Position numbers and translations under genes: made by a program. A stretch of DNA of 64,000 bases, taken from Rhizobium jaguaris. GTDB lineage: Bacteria > Pseudomonadota > Alphaproteobacteria > Rhizobiales > Rhizobiaceae. Shown piece after piece: positions 53,267 to 62,680 of the stretch; within the stretch, counting starts at the first letter, position 1; every line of letters begins with the position of its first letter. Where the stretch lies: NCBI RefSeq assembly GCF_003627755.1, contig NZ_CP032697.1:186001-250000 (forward strand). The letters run 5' to 3'. The notes beneath the pieces were generated by a model, which saw only the letters and a program-made list of their open reading frames with translations, had not been told where the DNA came from and did not search any database.

Positions 53267-54460
53267 TTAAATGACGGCGTCTTCAAGGAACGGACGGTTC
53301 GCCACGACCCGCTCGTATCCGAAAGGCGATAGATCCAGGGTCTTGAAGGCCCCGTATGTCATGAGTTCGCTCAAGCCCCGGCCCATGGCTGGCGACTGCT
53401 GCAGCCCATGACCGCTGAAGCCGTTGGCAAACAGGAAATTGCTCACTTCGGTGTGAGGGCCTAGCACCACATTATGGTCCAGGACGCAGTAGTCATAGTG
53501 CCCGGCCCAGGAATTCACGACCTTGATCGCCTCGAATGCCGGGACCCGGTTGGCGAGCGTCGGCCAGATTTCGTCGTCGAACTCGTCGTGCATCACGTCG
53601 AAGTCATTCGGGTCCACCTCAGGATCGTGCTTGGGATAGGTGCCCATGAGATAGAACTTGCCTTCCGGCCGGAAGAACACCCCGGTCGGATCGATGGTCA
53701 GGCCGATCTTGCCTTCCAGCGGTGTCCGGCAGTCGACAACGAAGAGCGAGCGCCGCCGCGGCTCTACCGGAACGTCGAGCCCGGCCATCCGCGCCACCTT
53801 CTTGCCGTTGGTGCCGGATGTGTTGACCATCGTGCCACAGCCGATGTTCTGGCCACCCTTGGTGGTCACGGAGACAATCCGGTCGCCCTCGCGGTTCACC
53901 GCAACGACCTCGTCCTCGATATATTCGACCCCGAGCGAGCGCGCCTTCTTGCGGAACCCCTGCAGCAGCCCGACGCTGTCGAACCAGCCCTCGCCGCGTT
54001 CGCCCGTGCTGCCGACAACAAGACCTTCTAGGTTCAGCCAGGGAAAACGACGACCAAGCCCCTCGGGATCGAGCAGCGTCACCTCGGCGCCGCAAGCGAC
54101 CTGCGTCTCGTGGTTGCGCCGCAGAACCTGTTCGCCGCGTTCATCTTCGGCAAGGAAGAGATATCCGGCTTCGTGAAAACCGATCTCGGCCGTATCGTCG
54201 TCGACGGCGACATTGTGCTTGAAATTGCGGATGAACTCAGTGCCGAACTGCGAGACCTGGACGTTGATGGCGTTCGAGAACTGGTGACGGATCGAGCTCG
54301 ACGACAACGCGGTCGCCGACCGCTGGTAGGTCCAGTCCTTCTCGATCACAAGAACCGAGCCTTTGAAATCCGGATTGGTGGCGAGAAAATATGCCGTGGA
54401 GCTGCCGACGACCGCGCCACCGACGATGACGACATCATAGGACGGTTTCGAAGCCTGCAT
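53267..54460 (-). CDS. FAD-dependent oxidoreductase (DAO / sarcosine-oxidase-like)
   Basis: A 397-residue flavoprotein of the D-amino-acid-oxidase type. The FAD motif is YDVVIVGGAVVGSSTAYFLA; ALSSSSIRHQFSNAINVQVS recalls dimethylglycine and sarcosine dehydrogenases, and GFSGHGLQQSPAMGRGLSEL is the typical C-terminal FAD contact. The ATG at 54460 is set by GTGAGGCGCGAC. It lies 8 bases after the epimerase gene and 19 before the TPP-enzyme gene. It probably oxidises an N-substituted amino acid and could pass electrons to the ETF encoded at 61908-63610. Substrate unknown. Confidence 0.85.
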   Translation of the reverse strand: MQASKPSYDVVIVGGAVVGSSTAYFLATNPDFKGSVLVIEKDWTYQRSATALSSSSIRHQFSNAINVQVSQFGTEFIRNFKHNVAVDDDTAEIGFHEAGYLFLAEDERGEQVLRRNHETQVACGAEVTLLDPEGLGRRFPWLNLEGLVVGSTGERGEGWFDSVGLLQGFRKKARSLGVEYIEDEVVAVNREGDRIVSVTTKGGQNIGCGTMVNTSGTNGKKVARMAGLDVPVEPRRRSLFVVDCRTPLEGKIGLTIDPTGVFFRPEGKFYLMGTYPKHDPEVDPNDFDVMHDEFDDEIWPTLANRVPAFEAIKVVNSWAGHYDYCVLDHNVVLGPHTEVSNFLFANGFSGHGLQQSPAMGRGLSELMTYGAFKTLDLSPFGYERVVANRPFLEDAVI

Positions 54461-54468
54461 GTCGCGCC

Positions 54469-55281
54469 TCACTTCTTCTCGTCTTCGAAATGGCCGGCCG
54501 CGGCGAAGCTGCCGCCCTGGTATCGGACTGCCGGATCGTTGGGATCACCCTGCTTCGTATTCGCGAAAACCTTTTCGGCAAATTCGTCCGCGCTGTCCTC
54601 CGGCTTATAGCCGAGGGACGCCGCCGTGCGGTTGTCCCAGAAGGCCCGGCTGTTGTTGGACATGCCATAGGCGACCATGAAGCCCACGCGTTCGGCCGAA
54701 AGACTTTTCTCTACCAACTGCCGGCAGTCGCGATAGGAGAGCCAGGTGATCAGATGCCTGCGATCGGTCGGTTCCGGAAAGGAGGAACCGATGCGCAATG
54801 ACACCGTCTCGATACCGAACTTGTCGAAATAGTAGCGCGCCAGATTTTCCACGAAGGTCTTCGAAACCCCGTAGAGACTGTCCGGCCGGGTCGGCACATT
54901 GCCGTCGATGGTCTCGTTGCGCTCGTAGAAGCCGATCGCATGAACAGAGCTTGCATAAACGATACGCTTGACGCCATGCTGGCGGGCGGCCTCGTAGATG
55001 TTGTAGCTGCCGACGATATTGGCATTGAGGATGGTGTTCCAGGCACCTTCGAGGCCCTGGCCGCCCATGTGGACGATGGCGTCGCAGCCCTCCACGGCCT
55101 TCGAAACCGCGTCAAAGTCAGAAAGGTCGGCCGGAAAATCCTCCTCGTGCGGCGCCCGGTTTTCGCAAGCGCTACGCGCCGACAGCCGGACGATCTTTCC
55201 AAGCCTGGTTCCCGACTTGCGCAACTGGGTGCCCAAAGCCCCTGCGGCGCCGGTCAGGAGAATACGATTGTAGTCGCTCAT
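54469..55281 (-). CDS. NAD-dependent epimerase/uronate dehydrogenase-like protein
   Basis: A 270-residue extended SDR. ILLTGAAGALGTQLRKSG is the NAD motif; DAIVHMGGQGLEG, IVYASSVHAIGFYERNE and PDSLYGVSKTFVENLARYY (YxxxK) follow, as does RIGSSFPEPTDRRHL. This is close to bacterial uronate dehydrogenase (Udh), which oxidises galacturonate and glucuronate to aldaro-lactones, but here other operon genes act on nitrogen compounds, so the substrate may differ. It starts 11 bases after the aminotransferase stop. Confidence 0.8.
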   Translation of the reverse strand: MSDYNRILLTGAAGALGTQLRKSGTRLGKIVRLSARSACENRAPHEEDFPADLSDFDAVSKAVEGCDAIVHMGGQGLEGAWNTILNANIVGSYNIYEAARQHGVKRIVYASSVHAIGFYERNETIDGNVPTRPDSLYGVSKTFVENLARYYFDKFGIETVSLRIGSSFPEPTDRRHLITWLSYRDCRQLVEKSLSAERVGFMVAYGMSNNSRAFWDNRTAASLGYKPEDSADEFAEKVFANTKQGDPNDPAVRYQGGSFAAAGHFEDEKK

Positions 55282-55292
55282 GTCGGTATCCC

Positions 55293-56504
55293 TCAGCATA
55301 GCTGGCCCAATGCGTCGGCAACGCGTTCGATCGCGATGTTCAGATTATCGCGCGATGTCGCGAACGAAAGCCGGATGTAAGGCTCGACGCCGAATGCCGA
55401 GCCGGGAACGGTGGCGACCTTGCCCGTTTTCAGGAGATAGGAGGCGAGATCCGTATCGTTCTTGATCGGCGTGCCGTCGGGTGCCGTGCGGCCGATATAG
55501 GGCGCGCATTTCGGAAAAAGGTAGAAGGCGCCCTCTGGTGCCCGCACCTCTAGCCCCGGTATCGCCCCAAAACCCCTGGCGACCAATTCGCCGCGCGCCT
55601 GGTATTCGGCCACCGCATTGGTGACGAACTCCTGCGGCCCATCGAGGGCGGCGGCCGCCGCAAATTGCGTGATCGACGACGGGCAGGTCGTGCTTTGGGA
55701 TTGCAGCTTGTTGAGCACCCTGGTCAGTTCTTTCGGACCTGCCGCATAACCCAGCCGCCAGCCGGTCATGGCATAGGCCTTGGACACGCCATTGATGATC
55801 AACGTGCGGTCGCGAAGTTCCGGGCAGGCCACGCCGATCGAGGTAAACAGCACGTCGCCGCAGACGATGTGCTCGTAAATTTCGTCGGACATGACCGCGA
55901 CGCGCGGATGCCGGGCGAGGACTTCACCCAGCGCCTTGAGCTCGGCAGCCGTATAGATTGCCCCGGTAGGGTTGGACGGCGAGTTGAACAGGAACCAGCG
56001 CGTTTTCGGCGTGATCGCGGCCTCAAGCTGCTCCGGGGTAATCTTGAAATCCTGTTCGACGCCGCAAGGAACGATTTTCGGCACGCCGCCGTGAAGGATG
56101 ACGATATCGGTGTAGGACACCCAATAGGGCGCCGGTACCACGACTTCATCACCCGCTTCGAGCGTGCCGAGAAAGGCGTTGAACAGGATCTGCTTGGCGC
56201 CATTGCCAATCGAGATTTCGTCCATCGCATAGTCGAGGCCGTTTTCCCGCTTGAACTTGCGGACAATGGCTTCGCGCAACTCGGACAGGCCGTCGGGCGC
56301 AGTGTAACGGGTCACTCCCCGGCGCATGGCCTCGATCGCCGCATCGACAATATGGGCCGGCGTGTCGGAATCCGGCTCACCGAGCGACAGGTCCACGACG
56401 TGCTCGCCCTTGGCGCGCATAGCCTTGGCCGCCATGGAAACGGCCATGGACGGAGACGACTTGATCGTTGCGGCCCTCGAGCTTTCGAAAACCATGATAT
56501 TCAT
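55293..56504 (-). CDS. Class I aminotransferase (aspartate-aminotransferase-like)
   Basis: A 403-residue PLP aminotransferase. DLSLGEPDSDTPAHIVDAA near the start, LFNSPSNPTGAIYTAAELKA in the middle, INGVSKAYAMTGWRLGYAA with the PLP Lys and PYIRLSFATSRDNLNIAIER with the substrate Arg fit the AspC/AatA branch. Its start overlaps the hyuB stop by four bases (ATGA), so it is translationally coupled. It may transaminate an amino acid released by the HyuAB step. Substrate not assignable. Confidence 0.88.
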   Translation of the reverse strand: MNIMVFESSRAATIKSSPSMAVSMAAKAMRAKGEHVVDLSLGEPDSDTPAHIVDAAIEAMRRGVTRYTAPDGLSELREAIVRKFKRENGLDYAMDEISIGNGAKQILFNAFLGTLEAGDEVVVPAPYWVSYTDIVILHGGVPKIVPCGVEQDFKITPEQLEAAITPKTRWFLFNSPSNPTGAIYTAAELKALGEVLARHPRVAVMSDEIYEHIVCGDVLFTSIGVACPELRDRTLIINGVSKAYAMTGWRLGYAAGPKELTRVLNKLQSQSTTCPSSITQFAAAAALDGPQEFVTNAVAEYQARGELVARGFGAIPGLEVRAPEGAFYLFPKCAPYIGRTAPDGTPIKNDTDLASYLLKTGKVATVPGSAFGVEPYIRLSFATSRDNLNIAIERVADALGQLC

Positions 56505-58168
56505 TGGGAGCCTCCCTTGGCCTTGGACTGGCCGTATGCGCCGCGTTGTTCATCGGTTATGTAGCCGTGGCGATGATCGCTATCGATCTGTGCGGCCGGG
56601 CGCTTGCCAGGATCGCCGAAGCCGCCGCCGCCGGGCAATTGCAGAACCAGCTTGCGACCCTCGGGCACGAACTGCAGGCCCTTGCCGCGCAGCTTGGTGC
56701 CGTCGTCGAGCGAAACGGAACCAGCCGCCCCATCTTCGCCACCATCGCGGCCACGTGCCGGATGCTCGAGACGATCGAACATGGCGGAGAAGCGGAAGGT
56801 GTATCCCTCGGCCGCGGAAATCTCGATCGTCTGGCCAAGGCCACCGCGACGCTCGCCTGCCCCGCCCGATCCCTCGCGCAGCTCCTTGCGCCAGACGATG
56901 ACCGGCCCGACATTTTCGGTCGCCTCGATCGGCATGGTATGGACGCCACTCGGGAATGCGGTTGCGTTCAGCCCATCGAGAGCCGGTCTCGCGCCACTGC
57001 CCCCGGAGTTGAACATCAGGATTTCCGCACCCTTGCCGCCGATCTGGTCGGCAACGGGACGCACGCTCATATGCAGGTTCCAGAGTGCGCTGGCACCCTC
57101 CGCCGGCACCTGTCCGGGCAGTGCCTGATGCAGCGCGCCGAGCACGAGGTCCGGCACGAAGTGGCCAAGCACGTGACGCACGGCCACTGGCGCAGGCCGC
57201 TTGGCGTTCAGGATGCAGCCTTCCGGCGCGGTCACCTCGAACGGCGCCAGTGATGCCGCATTGTTGGGGATTTCCGGGGCAACCACGCATTTGATGCCGT
57301 AGCAGGCATAGGCCTTGGCATAGACGAGCGGCACGTTGATGCCGAACTTGCTCATTCCCGACGTGCCGTCGAAATCGACCAGCACACCATCGGGACCGAT
57401 GGTAAGCCTTGCGGCGAGATGTACGGGTTCGTCATAGCCGTCGAGATCGAGCGAGTAGCTCCAGGTCCCGTGCGGAAGATTACGCAAACGCTCGAGCGTG
57501 GCCTCCCTGCTGTGCTTGAGGACAAAGCTGCCGATCATGTCGAGATCGGGCAGATTGAACTCCGTCAGCATGTCGACGAGCCGTCGATGACCGGTCTCGT
57601 TGCAGGCCGCAAGCGCATAGAGGTCTCCGATCACCTTGTCGTTTTCGCGAACGTTGTTCTTGACGAACTGGATGAGGGTCTTGTTGACCTCACCGCGTTC
57701 GAAGAACTTCATGATCGGGATGAAAAGTCCTTCCTCGTAGACTTCGCGGGCGTCCGGACCGAAGCCGCGTCCGCCGACATCGACGACATGCGCCGTCGAG
57801 GCGAAATATCCGACATGCTTGCCATGGTGGAACGAGGGTGTGACGACGGTGATATCGTGGAGGTGGCCGGTGCCCTTCCAGGGATCGTTGGTGATGTAGA
57901 CGTCACTCTCGAAAATGTTGTCGCGGCCGATGTCGTTGATGAAATGGGCAACGGATTCGGCCATGGCGTTCACATGGCCGGGGGTCCCTGTCACGGCCTG
58001 CGCCAGCATGCGGCCTTGAAGGTCGAAGATGCCGGCGGAGAGGTCGCCTGCTTCGCGCACGCTTGTCGAAAAGGCCGTGCGGATGAGGGTCTGTGCCTGT
58101 TCCTCGACCACCGACACGAGGCGGTTCCACATAACCTGCATGTGAATGTCGATCATTGACTGGTTCAT
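56501..58168 (-). CDS. hyuB: Hydantoinase/oxoprolinase beta-subunit-like protein
   Basis: A 555-residue HyuB-family protein. MIDIHMQVMWNRLVSVVEEQ, REAGDLSAGIFDLQGRMLAQ, YITNDPWKGTGHLHDITVV, VPLVYAKAYACYGIKCV and QLPGGGGFGDPGKRPA at the end are hallmarks. In known cases HyuA and HyuB form an ATP-dependent enzyme that opens cyclic amides (hydantoin, 5-oxoproline) or carboxylates ketones. It begins 11 bases after hyuA and ends in overlap with the aminotransferase gene. Substrate unknown. Confidence 0.9.
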   Translation of the reverse strand: MNQSMIDIHMQVMWNRLVSVVEEQAQTLIRTAFSTSVREAGDLSAGIFDLQGRMLAQAVTGTPGHVNAMAESVAHFINDIGRDNIFESDVYITNDPWKGTGHLHDITVVTPSFHHGKHVGYFASTAHVVDVGGRGFGPDAREVYEEGLFIPIMKFFERGEVNKTLIQFVKNNVRENDKVIGDLYALAACNETGHRRLVDMLTEFNLPDLDMIGSFVLKHSREATLERLRNLPHGTWSYSLDLDGYDEPVHLAARLTIGPDGVLVDFDGTSGMSKFGINVPLVYAKAYACYGIKCVVAPEIPNNAASLAPFEVTAPEGCILNAKRPAPVAVRHVLGHFVPDLVLGALHQALPGQVPAEGASALWNLHMSVRPVADQIGGKGAEILMFNSGGSGARPALDGLNATAFPSGVHTMPIEATENVGPVIVWRKELREGSGGAGERRGGLGQTIEISAAEGYTFRFSAMFDRLEHPARGRDGGEDGAAGSVSLDDGTKLRGKGLQFVPEGRKLVLQLPGGGGFGDPGKRPAAQIDSDHRHGYITDEQRGAYGQSKAKGGSQ

Positions 58169-58179
58169 GGGATCATTCC

Positions 58180-60264
58180 TCAGAGACGGGTTACGAGCAG
58201 GCAGTCGTCGCGCTGGACGATCGCCTTGAATGCCGCGGTGATCACGGTCGAGGTCTCGCTCTCCACGATGACGGCGGGTCCGCGGACCACATCTCCGGCA
58301 GAGAGGTCTTCGCGCTTGTGGATCCCGGCATCGAGGAACGCGCCCGAGGCTGCATCGAACAACTGCCGGCGCGAGTCCGCCTCGACCTGGCTGCCAGCCT
58401 CGATCGAGTCGACGCGACGAACTGACGGCAGGGGCGAGCTCGCCTTGACCGACCAGCTGACGATCTCGATTTCAAGGCCTTCGATCGCCCGTCCGAAGAA
58501 GCGGCCATAGGCTTCCTCGAACATGGCGGTGACGCGGGCGGCGCTTCCCGTGTCGAAACGCGCCAAAGGCAGCGAGACCGGAATATCCCATCCCTGGCCG
58601 GCGTAGCGCATGAACAGCGTGCGCTCGAGGACCGGCTGCTTGCCGTCGAGCCCGCCTTCGACAAAACCAAGCGCTTCCTTGGTCATGTCTTCCAGCAGAC
58701 GATTGGCAATGGCGGCGTCGAAGCGCGAAAGGTTGAACACCGCGCTGCGGACGGCTTCGTAGCCGAACGGCGCCTTGAGAAAGCCGATCGCCGAGCCGAC
58801 GCCTGCGCCGGGCGGCACGAGGAAGGTCGAGATGCCCATCTTTTCACAGAGCCGCGCGGCGTGCAGCGGGCCTGCGCCGCCGAAGGTGATCATGGTGAAA
58901 TCGGCAATGTTCTTGCCGTTCTCGACCGTATGTACGCGGCCCGCATTGGCCATGTTTTCATCGACGAGTTCGCAGGTGCCATAGGCTGCGGCGATGTCGT
59001 CGAGGCCGATTTCCGATCCGATCTCGTCCGCCATCGCCCTGCGGCTGGCATCGACCGAGAGCTTGATCGCACCGCCGGCGAAATTGTCGGGATCGAGCTT
59101 GCCAAGGATGAGGTCTGCATCGGTCACGGTAGGCTTGGTGCCGCCGCGCTGGTAGCAGGCCGGCCCCGGTTCGGAAGCCGCGCTATGCGGCCCGACCCTG
59201 ATCTGGCGCATGGAGTCGACGCCGGCGATGGAACCGCCACCTGCGCCGATTTCCACCATTTCCACCACGGGGATCGAGATCGGCATGCCGCTACCCTTGC
59301 GGAAACGATAGGTGCGGGCGACCTCGAAGGTCTTCGCCGTCTTCGGAACATGGTTCTCGATCAGGCAGATCTTCGCCGTCGTGCCGCCCATGTCGAAGGA
59401 CACGACCGAGTCGAGGCCATGGTGACGGGCCACATCGGCCGCGAAAATCGCACCACCGGCAGGCCCGGATTCGACTAGGCGAACGGGAAATTCCGACGCG
59501 CTTTCGACAGAGACGATGCCGCCGCCGGAATGGATCATGAAGACCGGGCAGACGACGCCGATCTCCTTGAGCGAAACCACCAGACGGTCGAGATACGACT
59601 TGATGGCGGGCTTCACATAGGCATTGGCACAGACGGTGTTGAAGCGTTCGAACTCGCGCATCTGCGGCGAGACTTCCGAGGAGATCGAGACCGAGAGGCC
59701 GGGCATGCGGGCCAGCAGCGCATCACGCACAAGCGCCTCGTGGCGCCCATTGGCATAGGCATGAATGAAGCCGATGGCAACGCTTTCGTAGCCGCCCTTC
59801 TCGATCGCGTCGACGACAACTGCGACTGACGCCAGATCCAAGGCAAGCAGCACATTGCCAGACGCATCGACGCGTTCGCGGACAACGAACCGGTCCGCGC
59901 GTTCGATCAGCGCCGGCGGCAGCGATATATTCAGGTCATACTGCTCGAAGCGATTTTCAGTGCGCATTTCGAGGACGTCGCGGAACCCTTCGGTCGTCAC
60001 CAGCGCCGTCCTGGCGCCGCGCCGTTCGATGAGAGCATTCGTTGCCAATGTCGTACCATGGATTAACTGCTGGATCGCGCCCATGTCGATTCCAGCCAGT
60101 TCAGCCACTGCCTTCACACCCTTGAGGATCGCGCGTTCTGGAGCCGTATAGTCGGTGAGAACCTTGGTCGAATGCAGCGCGCCATCGAGTTCGAGGGCGA
60201 TATCCGTAAACGTCCCTCCGATATCGACCCCAACGCGGCAGTTTCGTGGTCCGCTGTTTGCCAT
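58180..60264 (-). CDS. hyuA: Hydantoinase/oxoprolinase alpha-subunit-like protein
   Basis: A 694-residue HyuA-family protein with the ASKHA-type ATPase fold. CRVGVDIGGTFTDIALELDG is the phosphate-1 motif, IHGTTLATNALIERRGART follows, VVSFDMGGTTAKICLIENH is the second phosphate motif, and FTMITFGGAGPLHAARLCE the adenosine motif. The ATG at 60264 (MANSGPRNCRVG) follows GTGGGGAATCAA; longer frames upstream are unlikely. First gene of the minus-strand operon hyuA-hyuB-aminotransferase-udh-like-DAO-TPP enzyme, divergent from the aldehyde dehydrogenase gene. Confidence 0.92.
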   Translation of the reverse strand: MANSGPRNCRVGVDIGGTFTDIALELDGALHSTKVLTDYTAPERAILKGVKAVAELAGIDMGAIQQLIHGTTLATNALIERRGARTALVTTEGFRDVLEMRTENRFEQYDLNISLPPALIERADRFVVRERVDASGNVLLALDLASVAVVVDAIEKGGYESVAIGFIHAYANGRHEALVRDALLARMPGLSVSISSEVSPQMREFERFNTVCANAYVKPAIKSYLDRLVVSLKEIGVVCPVFMIHSGGGIVSVESASEFPVRLVESGPAGGAIFAADVARHHGLDSVVSFDMGGTTAKICLIENHVPKTAKTFEVARTYRFRKGSGMPISIPVVEMVEIGAGGGSIAGVDSMRQIRVGPHSAASEPGPACYQRGGTKPTVTDADLILGKLDPDNFAGGAIKLSVDASRRAMADEIGSEIGLDDIAAAYGTCELVDENMANAGRVHTVENGKNIADFTMITFGGAGPLHAARLCEKMGISTFLVPPGAGVGSAIGFLKAPFGYEAVRSAVFNLSRFDAAIANRLLEDMTKEALGFVEGGLDGKQPVLERTLFMRYAGQGWDIPVSLPLARFDTGSAARVTAMFEEAYGRFFGRAIEGLEIEIVSWSVKASSPLPSVRRVDSIEAGSQVEADSRRQLFDAASGAFLDAGIHKREDLSAGDVVRGPAVIVESETSTVITAAFKAIVQRDDCLLVTRL

Positions 60265-60463
60265 TTGATTCCCCACTCCTGGTCCGTCGGCAGCTTCACA
60301 TTCCTTGAAGCGGATTTCCAGCTTGCGGACACAGGCCCGCCCCTCCCTCACCATTTCCGCTCGGAGGCCAGAAAGAGTATTTCCGCTTGACGGTCTTAGT
60401 ATATGTCACTTATCATACATGTGTCAACTGGAAACCTCATCTTCATTGATATCGGAAAGCACA
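60265..60463. promoter_or_regulatory. Divergent promoter region of the hyu and aldehyde dehydrogenase genes
   Basis: This 199-base gap separates the two transcripts. The AT-rich stretch at about 60398-60422 contains ATGT-N10-ACAT (within atatgtcacttatcatacat), a loose dyad that could be an operator of a GntR-type or similar regulator; no regulator gene is adjacent. Exact promoters could not be set. Confidence 0.35.
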
Positions 60464-61897
60464 ATGATGCTTCACAAGAACCTCATCGCCGGAGAATGGT
60501 CGGGCAGCACTGGTACGGCCAACATCAACCCATCCAACACCAACGAGGTGGTGGGCGAATTCGCCGCCGCAACGCGTAACGACACTCTCACCGCCATCGC
60601 CGCCGCCAAGGCCGCCTTTCCCAGATGGTCCAGGTCGCCGATCCTTGAACGTCATGCCCTCCTCAAGAAAGCGGGCGACGAGATCCTCGTGCGCAAGGAC
60701 GAACTGGGAGCCCTGCTCGCGCGTGAAGAAGGCAAGACCCTGGCGGAAGCAACCGGGGAAGTGCTGAGGGGCGCCCAGATCTTCGACTTTTTCGCAGGCG
60801 AGGCCCTGCGCCTGTCTGGCGAAACGCTGCCATCGGTCCGGCCCGGCATCGGGGTCGAGATAACGCGCGATGCGGTGGGCGTGATCGGCATCATCACGCC
60901 GTGGAATTTCCCGATCGCCATTCCGGCATGGAAGATCGCCCCTGCCCTCTGCTACGGCAACACCATCGTGTTCAAGCCCGCCGATCTCGTACCCGCCAGT
61001 TCGTGGGCGCTGGTCGACATCCTGCATCGGGCCGGCCTGCCGTCCGGCGTGCTGAACCTGGTGATGGGCAAGGGCTCGATCGTCGGCCAGACCATGCTCG
61101 ACAGCCCGGACATCCAGGCAATCACCTTTACCGGCTCGACGGGGACCGGCAAACGCGTCGCTCTTGCTTCGGTGGAACACAACCGGCGTTTTCAGCTCGA
61201 AATGGGCGGCAAGAATCCGTTTGTCGTACTTGATGATGCCGATCTGCAGGTTGCGGTGGACGCGGCGGCGAATTCCTCATTCTTCTCCACCGGCCAGCGT
61301 TGCACGGCGTCTTCCCGCCTGATCGTGACCGAAGGCATCCACGACAAATTCGTCTCGGCGCTGACCGAGAGACTGAAAACGCTTGTGGTCGACGACGCCA
61401 TGAAGGCCGGGACGCATATCGGCCCGGTCGTCGACGCCAGCCAGCTAAAGCAGGACGTCGATTATATCGCCATCGGCCGGTCCGAGGGCGCAAAGCTATC
61501 GTTCGGTGGGGAAGTGCTCGAACGGAGCAATCCCGGTTTCTTCCTTCAGCCGACCCTCTTCACTGAAGCGAGCAACGCCATGAGGATCTGCCGAGAAGAG
61601 ATTTTTGGGCCCGTGGCAGCTGTCATCAGGGTCAAGGACTATGAAGAAGCCCTCTTTGTCGCCAACGATACGAATTTCGGCCTGTCATCGGGCATCGCCA
61701 CGACCAGCCTCAAGCACGCCACGCACTTCAAACGAAATTCGGAAGCCGGCATGGTGATGATCAATCTCCCGACCGCAGGGGTCGATTTCCATGTTCCGTT
61801 CGGCGGACGCAAAGGATCCTCCTATGGCCCAAGAGAACAGGGCAGATATGCCGCGGAATTCTATACCTCAGTAAAAACAGCCTACACGTTGGCCTAA
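60464..61897 (+). CDS. Aldehyde dehydrogenase (2-oxoglutarate-semialdehyde type)
   Basis: A 477-residue NAD(P)-dependent aldehyde dehydrogenase. [39 protein letters not shown], the catalytic Glu in [15 protein letters not shown] and catalytic Cys in [14 protein letters not shown] are all present, with [13 protein letters not shown] near the C-terminus. Overall it resembles 2,5-dioxovalerate and related semialdehyde dehydrogenases. The ATG at 60464 or the next codon is the start. It is followed 10 bases later by etfB, so these genes share a transcript; it probably finishes the pathway begun by the divergent hyu operon. Confidence 0.88.
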   Translation: MMLHKNLIAGEWSGSTGTANINPSNTNEVVGEFAAATRNDTLTAIAAAKAAFPRWSRSPILERHALLKKAGDEILVRKDELGALLAREEGKTLAEATGEVLRGAQIFDFFAGEALRLSGETLPSVRPGIGVEITRDAVGVIGIITPWNFPIAIPAWKIAPALCYGNTIVFKPADLVPASSWALVDILHRAGLPSGVLNLVMGKGSIVGQTMLDSPDIQAITFTGSTGTGKRVALASVEHNRRFQLEMGGKNPFVVLDDADLQVAVDAAANSSFFSTGQRCTASSRLIVTEGIHDKFVSALTERLKTLVVDDAMKAGTHIGPVVDASQLKQDVDYIAIGRSEGAKLSFGGEVLERSNPGFFLQPTLFTEASNAMRICREEIFGPVAAVIRVKDYEEALFVANDTNFGLSSGIATTSLKHATHFKRNSEAGMVMINLPTAGVDFHVPFGGRKGSSYGPREQGRYAAEFYTSVKTAYTLA

Positions 61898-61907
61898 GGA
61901 ACCCCCC

Positions 61908-62657
61908 ATGAAGATTCTCGTCCCAGTCAAACGGGTTGTCGACTACAACGTGAAGATCCGGGTGAAGCCGGATGGTTCCGGTGTCGAGCTTGCCAATGTG
62001 AAGATGTCGATGAACCCGTTCGACGAGATCTCGGTGGAAGAGGCGCTGCGTCTGAAGGAAGCCGGCAAGGCGGAAGAGGTGGTGGTCGTGTCGATCGGCC
62101 CGGCCAAGGCCGAGGAGACGCTGCGCACGGCGCTCGCCATGGGTGCCGACCGGGCGATCCTGGTCGAGACCGACGATCAAGTCGAGCCGCTCGCCGTCGC
62201 CAAGATCCTGAAAGCGGTCGCCGATGCCGAACAGCCGGGATTGGTCATCGTCGGCAAGCAGGCGATCGATGACGATTCGAACCAGACCGGCCAGATGCTG
62301 GCAGCGCTGCTGGGTACCGCCCAGGCGACCTTCGCCTCGAAGATCGAGATCGGTGACGGCAAAGCCCAGGTGACCCGCGAAGTCGATGGCGGCCTGCAGA
62401 CGATCGAAGTCACGCTGCCGGCGGTCATCACCTCGGACCTCAGGCTGAACGAGCCGCGTTACGCCTCGCTGCCGAATATCATGAAGGCCAAGAAGAAGCC
62501 GCTCGACAAGAAAAGCCCGGCCGATTTCGGCGTCGACACCACGCCGCGGCTGAAGGTGCTGAAGACCGAGGAGCCGTCCGGCCGCAAGGCCGGCGTCAAG
62601 GTCAAATCGGTCACTGAGCTGGTCGACAGACTGAAGAACGAAGCCGGCGTGCTTTAA
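61908..62657 (+). CDS. etfB: Electron transfer flavoprotein beta subunit
   Basis: A 249-residue ETF beta subunit. [39 protein letters not shown] and [20 protein letters not shown], with the C-terminal [11 protein letters not shown], are characteristic. With EtfA it binds FAD and AMP and carries electrons from flavoprotein dehydrogenases to ETF:ubiquinone oxidoreductase. It follows the aldehyde dehydrogenase by 10 bases and precedes etfA by 23. A likely local donor is the FAD oxidoreductase at 53267-54460. Confidence 0.95.
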   Translation: MKILVPVKRVVDYNVKIRVKPDGSGVELANVKMSMNPFDEISVEEALRLKEAGKAEEVVVVSIGPAKAEETLRTALAMGADRAILVETDDQVEPLAVAKILKAVADAEQPGLVIVGKQAIDDDSNQTGQMLAALLGTAQATFASKIEIGDGKAQVTREVDGGLQTIEVTLPAVITSDLRLNEPRYASLPNIMKAKKKPLDKKSPADFGVDTTPRLKVLKTEEPSGRKAGVKVKSVTELVDRLKNEAGVL

Positions 62658-62680
62658 GCCAGGAAAGAGAGAACAACATC

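Noticed and set aside
51562..60264. Creatinine or N-methylhydantoin pathway as a firm assignment
   Set aside because: HyuAB and a sarcosine-oxidase-like enzyme fit, but no N-carbamoylsarcosine amidase or creatinine deaminase is present.
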